Assembly: GCA_021799325.1 (NCBI GenBank)
Contig: JAJZAS010000060.1
Coordinates: 1 to 8,279 of the forward strand
Direction: 5' to 3'
DNA: 8,279 bases
Source of the DNA: Bacillota bacterium
Lineage (GTDB): Bacteria; Bacillota; Bacilli; Alicyclobacillales; SLC66
In this document: positions 1-5,635 of the stretch, piece after piece
Numbering within the stretch: position 1 is the stretch's first letter
Layout of the letters: the number at the start of each line of letters is the position of its first letter
Program-made: the position numbers and the translations under genes
The notes under the pieces: model-generated
What the model saw: only the letters and a program-made list of their open reading frames with translations
Database searches by the model: none
What the model was told of the DNA's origin: nothing

Positions 1-228
1 AGACATAACATACCATGCGCCATCATCGTCGGCACTGCGCACAGAGTAATCGAGGGATTGAATAGCGTGAAGCCGGGTTTCATGATCGAGTACTTGGGTA
101 AGGATTTGCCTGGTGTCGTTTTGTAGATAGAGAATCACGCCGCTCATCGCAATGACCAGTATGATCACCAGTCCAAAACTCAATAATAATTTAAAACGCA
201 AACTAGTTTTACGAGTATGGGAAGCCAC
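1..228 (-). CDS. N-terminal part of a membrane sensor, probably methyl-accepting chemotaxis protein
   Basis: The reverse strand reads GTG at 228-226 and stays open to the window edge for 76 codons, so the gene is cut off at its C-terminus. A purine-rich ribosome binding site (GGAAAGGATAGG) lies just upstream of the GTG. The protein starts with a short basic stretch (ASHTRKTSLRFK), then one hydrophobic helix at about residues 14-35. After it comes an amphipathic helical segment ending in SVRSADDDGAWYVMS. A 'sxraaDddGAyyl' stretch about 40 residues after TM1 is typical of the four-helix-bundle ligand-binding module of chemoreceptors. The signalling domain lies outside the window, so a PP2C-type or other sensor with the same input module is possible, especially with an RsbW-like gene next door. 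The GTG start is chosen for its ribosome binding site. Confidence 0.6.
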   Translation of the reverse strand, partial: MASHTRKTSLRFKLLLSFGLVIILVIAMSGVILYLQNDTRQILTQVLDHETRLHAIQSLDYSVRSADDDGAWYVMS

Positions 229-321
229 TATTATCCTATCCTTTCCAATCTATATATCGAACGTTACCTTATAAAATAACGACAAGTTATTCATGTTTTT
301 TTATTTTTACTTCATTATTTA

Positions 322-369
322 ATTATACTCGCAACTTATTGGCATCGCCAGCCAATGAATGTATTTTTA
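322..369 (-). promoter_or_regulatory. candidate promoter(s) for the chemoreceptor-like gene
   Basis: Between the two leftmost genes (229-469) the minus strand has two possible start signals. One is a perfect TATAAT at 327-322 with a poor -35 box. The other is TAAA at 369-366, 16 bases, then GGCGATGC at 349-342, which partly resembles the flagellar/chemotaxis sigma-D pattern (TAAA-N15-GCCGATAT, 5 of 8 in the -10). A sigma-D promoter would fit a chemoreceptor, but the match is imperfect. An ACAC-N6-GTGT dyad (371-384) lies just upstream of the TAAA. Confidence 0.22.
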
Positions 370-423
370 TACACTAAAATGTGTCTAACAGGAAATCAAC
401 ATATAATAGTCTAAATATTCTGA

Positions 424-450
424 CAATAAAAAGTAAAATCAAAAGATTTT
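424..450 (-). terminator. weak Rho-independent terminator after the RsbW-like gene
   Basis: About 20 bases past the stop codon of the RsbW-like gene, the minus strand has AAAATC-TTTT-GATTTT, a 6-bp stem with a 4-base loop (450-435). It is followed by ACTTTTTATT. The stem is AT-rich and therefore weak. Its position between two genes on the same strand makes a terminator plausible but not certain. Confidence 0.35.
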
Positions 451-469
451 TGACTGCTCGCATTTCCTT

Positions 470-880
470 TTATAGGGATTTGATCAACAACAGCTCACTG
501 CCCGCACGTTTGTATTGAACTTCATCAAACACTTGGTGAATCACCCACAATCCTCTTCCTGACTCCTCATAAAGAGAATCATCCGGAATCCCCTGATCCC
601 ATCCATTTAACCTTTCCATCGCACGATCCACGTCAAACCCCTTGCCGTGATCTCTGATTCTCACCACAAACCCTTGCGAAGGATGAACATACATTTGTAA
701 ATGCACATTTTTATCACCGCATGCCCGGATCGCATTGCTTACCGCTTCGGAAATCGCCACCTCAATCATGCCCGTATCCCTGATGGGGAGCATCCCCAAA
801 TACATACGAATCATGGGCATAATCACCTGGTAGGCAATGGCTTCATCCTGAAAGCAACACTGCAGGTGCTGGCTTTCCAT
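470..880 (-). CDS. RsbW/SpoIIAB-like anti-sigma factor serine kinase (HATPase_c_2)
   Basis: This 136-residue protein is a stand-alone GHKL-fold ATPase of the RsbW/SpoIIAB group. Members bind a sigma factor or another partner and phosphorylate a STAS-domain antagonist on serine/threonine; they act in the cytoplasm. The N-box is visible as EVAISEAVSNAIRA (about residues 40-53), with the putative catalytic Glu45 and Mg-binding Asn49. The G1 box is IRDHGKGFD (75-83) and the G2 box ESGRGLWVI (106-114). Length is usual for the family. The ATG is preceded by GGAGTG at good spacing. No sigma factor or STAS gene lies beside it in this window, so the partner is unknown. It has its own promoter-like sequence and is probably a separate unit from the zinc-ribbon gene upstream. 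Confidence 0.85.
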   Translation of the reverse strand: MESQHLQCCFQDEAIAYQVIMPMIRMYLGMLPIRDTGMIEVAISEAVSNAIRACGDKNVHLQMYVHPSQGFVVRIRDHGKGFDVDRAMERLNGWDQGIPDDSLYEESGRGLWVIHQVFDEVQYKRAGSELLLIKSL

Positions 881-912
881 TATTCAACACTCCATTAATC
901 TATAATAAGTAT

Positions 913-940
913 ATTCTAAAGTATATTACCTTTACGTCAA
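913..940 (-). promoter_or_regulatory. sigma-A-type promoter for the RsbW-like gene
   Basis: On the minus strand TTGACG (940-935) is followed after 16 bases by TAGAAT (918-913), a fair match to the housekeeping consensus. It leaves a leader of roughly 25 bases before the ATG at 880. The -10 lies inside a 9-base direct repeat AATATACTT (927-919 and 915-907), 12 bases apart, which could be a regulator site or simple AT-rich duplication. Confidence 0.5.
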
Positions 941-949
941 GTTTATTTT

Positions 950-1144
950 TTACTGGTTACTTGGTCGTTTCTTCTTTGTTTTGGGATACAAATCCAGTTC
1001 CGCTTGAACTGGCACTATTTTTTTCATCGAATGCCCACACTCAGGACAAATCGGTCCGCTTACAACGACACCCATCGCCTCTACGGTCGCCCAGGTATTG
1101 CATTTCCGGCAAATAAAATACGTCACATGCAGTCCGTTTGTCAT
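950..1144 (-). CDS. small zinc-ribbon protein of unknown function
   Basis: The predicted 64-residue protein carries two CxxC knuckles, CRKC (Cys12/Cys15) and CPEC (Cys33/Cys36), followed by GHSM. This is a classic zinc-ribbon spacing and the fold presumably binds one zinc ion. The C-terminus is basic (KTKKKRPSNQ), which could contact nucleic acid, but no specific family is recognised. The ATG at 1144 has no convincing ribosome binding site of its own. An in-frame stop (TGA) three codons upstream limits any extension. The ATG overlaps the stop of a short upstream ORF as ATGA, which suggests translational coupling. It lies downstream of the response-regulator gene on the same strand and may be the last gene of that operon. 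Confidence 0.6.
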   Translation of the reverse strand: MTNGLHVTYFICRKCNTWATVEAMGVVVSGPICPECGHSMKKIVPVQAELDLYPKTKKKRPSNQ

Positions 1145-1194
1145 TGTGGATCATTGCAATGCAAGGCCGCATCGATTGTTTCGAAAGTACCCAT
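1141..1194 (-). CDS. possible 17-codon coupled leader ORF (MGTFETIDAALHCNDPQ)
   Basis: On the minus strand an ATG at 1194 opens a 17-codon ORF whose TGA (1143-1141) overlaps the ATG of the zinc-ribbon gene as ATGA. A strong ribosome binding site, GGGGAGGAG (1215-1207), lies 12 bases upstream, slightly far but usable. The downstream gene has no clear site of its own, so this ORF may serve to bring ribosomes to it. The same frame is open upstream (SGEELLAG...), reaching a TAG near 1229, so this could instead be the tail of a decayed gene. The peptide resembles nothing I recognise. It could also be chance. Confidence 0.3.
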   Translation of the reverse strand: MGTFETIDAALHCNDPQ

Positions 1195-1266
1195 ACCCGC
1201 CAGCAACTCCTCCCCAGACTTACTGCTACTCTAATGGAGGATAAGCAATTTTGCAAATAAGGATCA

Positions 1267-1995
1267 TTAATCTGTTCCTTCCATAATAAAAGGATGAACC
1301 ACCATCTGTTGATTGGAATTCACCTGATAAGTGCAGATAGGACGACCCACAGCGCGGTAATTTAACTGAACCGATAGATAGCCTATGGATTCAAGGAAGT
1401 TTAAGTATTTTCGTATAGAAACTCTGGATACACCCGTTTTGTCTGCCAAATCTTCCGTGGAAAAGGGTTCATCTCTCCACTTCCCAATTTGCTCAATGAT
1501 TAATTTTAGTGTGGTGCGAGTCAAGCCTTTAGGCAACACCTTAACTATTTTGTTGTGATTACGGTAGAAAATCAGTTGATCCAGTTCGTGTTGGCTCAAA
1601 GATCCCTGATTGTCTAACAGATTATGTTCTTCTTGATACTTGTTGAGTGCAGCGCTGAATCTCTCAAATTGAAATGGCTTAATCAGATAGTCCACGACAC
1701 CTAGGCGAAGGGCAGTATTGATGCTTTGAATATCACTCGCCGCCGAGATCACAATCACATCGACCGCTTGGGCCCTTGCTCTAATTTCCGCAAGCAGTTG
1801 TAGCCCATTTCGCCCAGGCATAAAAAGATCAAGTAGCACTAAGTCTACATTTAGCGCTTGTAATTTCATCAGCGCATCAGACGCATTACTGGCCACATCA
1901 ATACAAGTAAAGTTGGGAATCTTTTCAAGATAACGTCTATTTATTTCGACTACCATTGGGTCGTCTTCAATAATCAACGTCGAAATCATTGACAT
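1267..1995 (-). CDS. CitB/DctR-family response regulator
   Basis: This is a two-component response regulator of the CitB/DcuR/DctR type. With the ATG at 1995 it has 242 residues. The receiver domain (about 1-125) shows the acidic pair in IIEDDP (Asp11/Asp12), the phospho-acceptor Asp56 in LLDLFMPGRNG, Ser84 in VISAAS and Lys106 in DYLIKPF. A winged-helix-type DNA-binding region follows, with the helix-turn-helix in FSTEDLADKTGVSRVSIRKY. The start is uncertain. Three in-frame ATGs lie at 2010, 1995 and 1989. GGGAGG (2006-2001) falls inside the longest version, excluding it as its own site, and serves 1995 (5-base gap) or 1989 (11-base gap). The gene overlaps the end of the kinase gene by 29 bases, so the two are cotranscribed. 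Its likely targets are the AT-rich dyads in 3255-3332 (inference). Confidence 0.92.
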   Translation of the reverse strand: MSMISTLIIEDDPMVVEINRRYLEKIPNFTCIDVASNASDALMKLQALNVDLVLLDLFMPGRNGLQLLAEIRARAQAVDVIVISAASDIQSINTALRLGVVDYLIKPFQFERFSAALNKYQEEHNLLDNQGSLSQHELDQLIFYRNHNKIVKVLPKGLTRTTLKLIIEQIGKWRDEPFSTEDLADKTGVSRVSIRKYLNFLESIGYLSVQLNYRAVGRPICTYQVNSNQQMVVHPFIMEGTD

Positions 1996-3229
1996 CTTCA
2001 CCTCCCTCATATGGGAAAACCGCGATAAATGTAGTGCCTTCTTCTGTCGATTTGAAGGTCAATGAACCCCCTATTCGCTCCATGCGTTTTTTGATCAGAT
2101 ATAACCCATATCCGCGATTTTTTCCCTTCGTTGAGAAAGATTTCTCAAAAATCATCCCTTGAATGCGATAGGAGATTCCATCCCCATTATCTTTCACCGA
2201 AATCGTTAAACTGTCCATTGAATGGCGAAGAGCCACCTCAATAACCTTTACCTTACTGTTTTTCACAGCATCAAATGCGTTGTCAATCAGGTTTCCTATA
2301 ACTGTAATCACATCATCCAATAACTCAGGATTGTTGATGGGGGGAATGGGCACACTACCTACCGCAATGATGCCTAATTTAATGTCATTGTCGTTGGCGA
2401 TGCTTATTTTGCTCAATAGAAAGCCTGCCAACACCGGATCCTTAATCTGTTGGGATAATGATCCTACTTCCAACTGATATTGGTTAGTAATCTTGTGGAT
2501 GTATTCAATCAGATTGTCCATTTGACCAATATGAATCATTCCCAATATGACATGCAATTTGTTCATAAATTCGTGAGTTTGCGACCTCAACGCATCAGTA
2601 TAAATCTTGATGCCAGTCAGTTGTTCAGCCAATTGTTTCAATTCTGTTTTATCACGAAATGTAGAAATTGCACCAACAACTTGCCCACTCACCAACACAG
2701 GAAAATTATTTACATAGAAATTGTTCCCATTAAGATTGACCTCCTGATCATACTCGGGTAACCCTGTTTGCATCACATTCCGCATATGTGATCCGGGAAA
2801 ATAATCCTCGATATATTCTCCAAGAGGAGACTGATAAATAGAAGCTTGTCGAAACATCTCAATGGCTGCGTGATTAGCCACCACAATGCGTCTTTCACTG
2901 TTCACCGCAATAATCCCTTCGTGAACAGCTTCTAACATCGCATTTCTCTCTTGCCACATTTTTGCAATTTCCCCAGGTTCAAAACCAAATAGGATCGATT
3001 TAATTTTGCGCGTAAGAAAAAGGGCGCCGGCATACCCGATCACAAGGCCTATCACTCCACCTGCGAAAAGGATCCATTCCACATGCGCCAAATCACCCGT
3101 CAATCCTTCACCCACAACCGTACGATCCGCGAACAATCCCCCTATTATCATTATTGGCAATAAAACCAAAATACATATCAAAACGATAATATAAGTCTGA
3201 AAGGATAACTGCTTACCTCTAGTATTCAT
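1967..3229 (-). CDS. DcuS/CitA-type sensor histidine kinase with almost no extracellular domain
   Basis: A 420-residue membrane histidine kinase. Two transmembrane helices are visible at about 13-32 and 51-72. A PAS domain follows at about 95-195 (ERNAMLEAVHEGIIAVN onward), then a dimerisation helix with phospho-acceptor His219 in SQTHEFMNKLHVILGMI, typical of the DcuS/CitA/DctS family. The ATPase domain has N-box NLIDNAFDA (313-321), G1 DNGDG (347-351), an F-box FEKSFSTKG and G2 GYGLYLIKK. Family members usually have about 530-545 residues, with a ~130-residue periplasmic Cache/PAS domain between the helices. Here only about 18 residues separate them, so the outside sensor is missing. The reading frame is intact, so this looks like an evolved form. 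GAGGAG sits 5 bases before the ATG. The gene is divergent from the ABC importer, which it probably controls. Confidence 0.93.
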   Translation of the reverse strand: MNTRGKQLSFQTYIIVLICILVLLPIMIIGGLFADRTVVGEGLTGDLAHVEWILFAGGVIGLVIGYAGALFLTRKIKSILFGFEPGEIAKMWQERNAMLEAVHEGIIAVNSERRIVVANHAAIEMFRQASIYQSPLGEYIEDYFPGSHMRNVMQTGLPEYDQEVNLNGNNFYVNNFPVLVSGQVVGAISTFRDKTELKQLAEQLTGIKIYTDALRSQTHEFMNKLHVILGMIHIGQMDNLIEYIHKITNQYQLEVGSLSQQIKDPVLAGFLLSKISIANDNDIKLGIIAVGSVPIPPINNPELLDDVITVIGNLIDNAFDAVKNSKVKVIEVALRHSMDSLTISVKDNGDGISYRIQGMIFEKSFSTKGKNRGYGLYLIKKRMERIGGSLTFKSTEEGTTFIAVFPYEGGEDVNDFDVDY

Positions 3230-3254
3230 CCAAACTCCTCATGGCACCCGCTCT

Positions 3255-3332
3255 ATCATTTTTTTTAGTTACAAAATGATTTTCTTGCTTACATAAACTC
3301 GTCATTTTGACAATTTCAATTAAAATATCAAA
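3255..3332. promoter_or_regulatory. AT-rich dyad cluster, candidate response-regulator sites
   Basis: The divergent promoter region holds three copies of TCATTTT/AAAATGA. ATCATTTT at 3255-3262 is inverted against AAAATGAT at 3273-3280. CAAAATGA at 3272-3279 is inverted against TCATTTTG at 3302-3309. Beside them is an imperfect 11-bp dyad, TTTGACAATTT (3306-3316) and AAAATATCAAA (3322-3332), 9 of 11 pairs matching over a 5-base spacer. CitB-family regulators are known to bind AT-rich sites, so binding by the regulator encoded at 1267-1995 is plausible. A perfect TTGACA (3307-3312) lies within the cluster, without a good -10 at normal spacing. Confidence 0.45.
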
Positions 3333-3354
3333 TAGACGCATCGAGAACTATAGT
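3326..3354 (+). promoter_or_regulatory. candidate activator-dependent promoter of the importer operon
   Basis: TATAGT at 3349-3354 is a good -10 box and is centred in a perfect 10-base palindrome, AACTATAGTT (3346-3355). The -35 position (around 3326-3331, TATCAA) matches the consensus poorly and overlaps the right arm of the 3306-3332 dyad. This is the arrangement expected when a bound activator replaces the -35 contact. The transcript would start near 3361 and have a leader of about 97 bases. Confidence 0.35.
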
Positions 3355-3370
3355 TTCGCAAGCGACACAT

Positions 3371-3384
3371 TGTAAGCGTTTACG
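3371..3384 (+). promoter_or_regulatory. cre box (CcpA site) upstream of the importer operon
   Basis: TGTAAGCGTTTACG matches the Bacillota catabolite-responsive consensus TGWAANCGNTNWCA at every specified position except the last base (G for A). It lies about 74 bases before the chosen start of the binding-protein gene and just downstream of the candidate -10 box. There, bound CcpA would repress by blocking RNA polymerase. This suggests the importer feeds a carbon source whose use is shut off by preferred sugars. Confidence 0.55.
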
Positions 3385-3457
3385 AACTAAGTATGGCACG
3401 ATTCTCGTTGCAAGTCATTACTAGAGACGAAAATAATCTAAAGGGGTGCTGTATCAA

Positions 3458-4681
3458 ATGATGAAGACACCATTTCGGGTATTGTCCCGAATTGCTGTAT
3501 CCGGACTGATTGCATCAGCCATGACCTTATCAGGACTTGCGGCAGCGAATGCCGCTAGTACAAAGGCGCCAAAACAGATCACGATTGGCACACTGTACGC
3601 AGGTTCCGGAAGCTTTGCGGATTCCTCTTTGCCTCAATATGACGGCCTGAAGTTCTGGGTCAACCAAATGAATGCAAAAGGTGGCGTATACGTCAAGGCA
3701 TACCATAAAAAGATTCCACTAAAATTGATCGCGTATAACGACCAAAGTTCAAGCACCACCGCAGCAACGCAGTACAATCAACTGATCACGCAGAACAAAG
3801 TGAACCTCTTAGTATCAGACTTTGGTTCCGTGCTTACATCCGTTGCGGTTCCTATCGCACAGGAGCACAAGATGTTATTGATCGATCCGACAGGAACGGG
3901 TGGCAGTTTCTTTACACCAAACAACCCTTATATCGCATTAACGTCTCTGCCCACTTCTGGAGTTTGGCCAACTTCACTTGCTGATTATCTGATTAAAAAT
4001 CACTACAAACGAGTCGCATTAATATACGATCAAAATGATTTCGACCAATCGCAAGCCACCACATTACTGGCAAAATTGAAGAATGCAAAGATCACACCGG
4101 TCTATAACAACTCGGTACCAACATCCACATCCAACTACTCGGTGCTCATCCACTCCATTATGGCGACCAATCCAGATGCGGTGATTGAATTTGGTTACAA
4201 CACGAACGATATTCCCTTTTTACAAAGTGTTTCGGCAAGTGGTGCACACTTTAAGATGCTGTTCACGATTTTCCCTGGTCAACTTTTGTCGAATATAGAA
4301 CAAAATGTTGGTGTTTCGGGACTTGCAGGAACCTATACGTACCCCACACCGCCGCTGCTCGTTTATAACAAAGTGAACTATGGTCTAGGCATGAATGCAT
4401 TTACCAAAGAATTCCAAAAGTCAACCCATAGCGCCCCTAATTTCCTTGACGTGGCAGGTTACAATGCTGGACTTGTGATCCAAAAGACGCTGGAAAACAC
4501 CACAGGACTGGGACAGCTTCAACTTCGCAAAGCTTTGTATACATTCTCAGGAAAAATGTTTACACTGGATGGGCTGTTCAAACTTAGCCCAACGGGGGCA
4601 CAGATCGGTGAAACATTACCTGTTGCCCAATTGATCAAGTCCGGAAATGGACTAAAGGTAAAAGTAGTATATTCTAAATAA
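3458..4681 (+). CDS. Liv-type ABC importer substrate-binding protein (Peripla_BP_6), non-lipidated
   Basis: The 407-residue extracellular binding protein delivers solute to the LivHMGF-type membrane complex encoded downstream. A Sec signal peptide is clear: basic start, hydrophobic stretch IAVSGLIASAMTLSGLAAA, and an ANA cleavage motif at about residues 30-32. The mature part starts like the Peripla_BP_6/Leu-Ile-Val-binding family (QITIGTLYAGSGSFAD), with paired alpha/beta lobes such as RVALIYDQNDFDQ and PDAVIEFGYN. No cysteine occurs anywhere, so there is no lipobox; Gram-positive binding proteins are normally lipid-anchored. The ATG at 3458 is preferred over the GTG at 3446, because AAAGGGGTG (3440-3448) then acts as ribosome binding site with about 9 bases spacing. 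The substrate is not identifiable: amino acid, amide, aromatic acid or another carboxylate are all possible for this family. Confidence 0.9.
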   Translation: MMKTPFRVLSRIAVSGLIASAMTLSGLAAANAASTKAPKQITIGTLYAGSGSFADSSLPQYDGLKFWVNQMNAKGGVYVKAYHKKIPLKLIAYNDQSSSTTAATQYNQLITQNKVNLLVSDFGSVLTSVAVPIAQEHKMLLIDPTGTGGSFFTPNNPYIALTSLPTSGVWPTSLADYLIKNHYKRVALIYDQNDFDQSQATTLLAKLKNAKITPVYNNSVPTSTSNYSVLIHSIMATNPDAVIEFGYNTNDIPFLQSVSASGAHFKMLFTIFPGQLLSNIEQNVGVSGLAGTYTYPTPPLLVYNKVNYGLGMNAFTKEFQKSTHSAPNFLDVAGYNAGLVIQKTLENTTGLGQLQLRKALYTFSGKMFTLDGLFKLSPTGAQIGETLPVAQLIKSGNGLKVKVVYSK

Positions 4682-4696
4682 TTTCAAACACGACAT

Positions 4697-4733
4697 GGGA
4701 ATACCGGCTCTTTGTCGGTATTCCCTGATTTTT
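4697..4733 (+). terminator. intercistronic hairpin/partial terminator after the binding-protein gene
   Basis: GGGAATACCG (4697-4706) and CGGTATTCCC (4716-4725) form a perfect 10-bp stem with a 9-base loop, followed by TGATTTTTC. It lies 15 bases after the binding-protein stop and before the permease gene. Such an element typically lets only part of the transcripts continue and protects the upstream message from 3' decay, so that binding protein is made in excess. The run of five T's begins three bases after the stem, so termination is probably incomplete. Confidence 0.75.
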
Positions 4734-4759
4734 CTCAAGAAAGGCGGCTGAAAACGTTT

Positions 4760-5635
4760 GTGCTAGTATATACCGTCATTTCCGGCATCTTATTTGGCCT
4801 ATTTTGTAGCCTGATGGGAATTGGGCTGAATCTTATTTTTGGCGTTATGCGATTCGTCAATTTAGCACATGGAGACTTTCTAATGCTTGGCGCATTCGGC
4901 GCCTATTTTGCCTATACGTTATATGGAATCAGTCCTGCCATCTCAGTGGTCATCAACATGATTGTGATGATTGTCATTGGGGCCTTGATTTATTATGCTT
5001 TTGTACCTAGATTACTGCGCTCCAGAGACCCAGAGATGTTATCACTTATTTTCTTTTTTGGTATATCGCAAGTGATCGAGGCATTGTCGGTCATCTTTTT
5101 TACGAACAATCCGCGCTCCATTGATTGGTCAGCACTTGGCACTGCCAATTACCAATTGTTTGGACAAAGCTTCCAAGAATCATGGGTCGTCAGCGCACTA
5201 ATCAGCGTAATTGCCATCGTTCTTGTGTATTTTTATTTGTACCACACTAAGCTTGGCTATGCGACAAGAGCTGTAATGGGAAGTCTTGATGAGGCGGCGA
5301 GTAGCGGCATCAATGTTCATCGGGTTTCAGCTTGGGCGATGGGCATCGGCCTTGCACTTGCCGCTGCAGCGGGGGCACTTAGCCCGTTTTTTCTAGGAAG
5401 TATTACGCCAAACATGGGCAGCGACATTACGACTACATCTTTTTCCATCATCATTATAGGATCACTTGGCAATCCTTTAGGCACGGTCATTGGTGGCCTT
5501 ATCTATGGGTTGTCTTCCATGTTCATGCAAAGCTATATTCCGTCCTGGGCAAATTTGGTCCCTTATCTTCTACTTTTCTTGATTCTGCTCTTTAAGCCGA
5601 GCGGATTGCTGGGCAAGGTGGTCCGTCATGCGTAA
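4760..5635 (+). CDS. livH: Liv-type ABC importer permease, LivH family
   Basis: A 291-residue inner-membrane permease that pairs with the LivM-type protein encoded next. The LivH hallmark is near the N-terminus: GLNLIFGVMRFVNLAHGDFL (about residues 22-41). The cytoplasmic EAA-like coupling loop, GYATRAVMGSLDEAASSGI, is at about 166-184, and the C-terminal KPSGLLG is typical. About eight hydrophobic segments can be seen. The start was set at GTG 4760. A TTG at 4712 would lie inside the hairpin after the binding-protein gene, while AAGGCGG (4741-4747) lies 12 bases before 4760 and the resulting N-terminus matches the family length. The stop overlaps the next start by 8 bases, indicating coupled translation. 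The symbol denotes family, not proven substrate. Confidence 0.9.
   Translation: MLVYTVISGILFGLFCSLMGIGLNLIFGVMRFVNLAHGDFLMLGAFGAYFAYTLYGISPAISVVINMIVMIVIGALIYYAFVPRLLRSRDPEMLSLIFFFGISQVIEALSVIFFTNNPRSIDWSALGTANYQLFGQSFQESWVVSALISVIAIVLVYFYLYHTKLGYATRAVMGSLDEAASSGINVHRVSAWAMGIGLALAAAAGALSPFFLGSITPNMGSDITTTSFSIIIIGSLGNPLGTVIGGLIYGLSSMFMQSYIPSWANLVPYLLLFLILLFKPSGLLGKVVRHA

Noticed and set aside
1004..1256. Longer reading frames on both strands across the zinc-ribbon region
   Set aside because: Their translations are rich in Cys/Arg/Trp/His without domain features and they overlap the zinc-ribbon frame, which has clear CxxC pairs.
1996..2010. ATG at 2010 as start of the response regulator
   Set aside because: No ribosome binding site precedes it; the GGGAGG that drives translation lies within this extension.
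3395..3411. Sigma-54-like element (TGGCACG ... TTGCA) before the importer operon
   Set aside because: The GG and GC dinucleotides are 13 bases apart; the sigma-54 promoter needs 10. No enhancer-binding regulator is encoded nearby either.
3408..3437. TTGCAA-N18-AATAAT as promoter of the binding-protein gene
   Set aside because: The transcript would start at or inside the ribosome binding site at 3440-3448, which leaves no usable leader.
4712..4759. TTG at 4712 as start of the LivH-type gene
   Set aside because: It lies inside the hairpin, has no ribosome binding site, and adds 16 residues not expected in the family; GTG at 4760 fits better.
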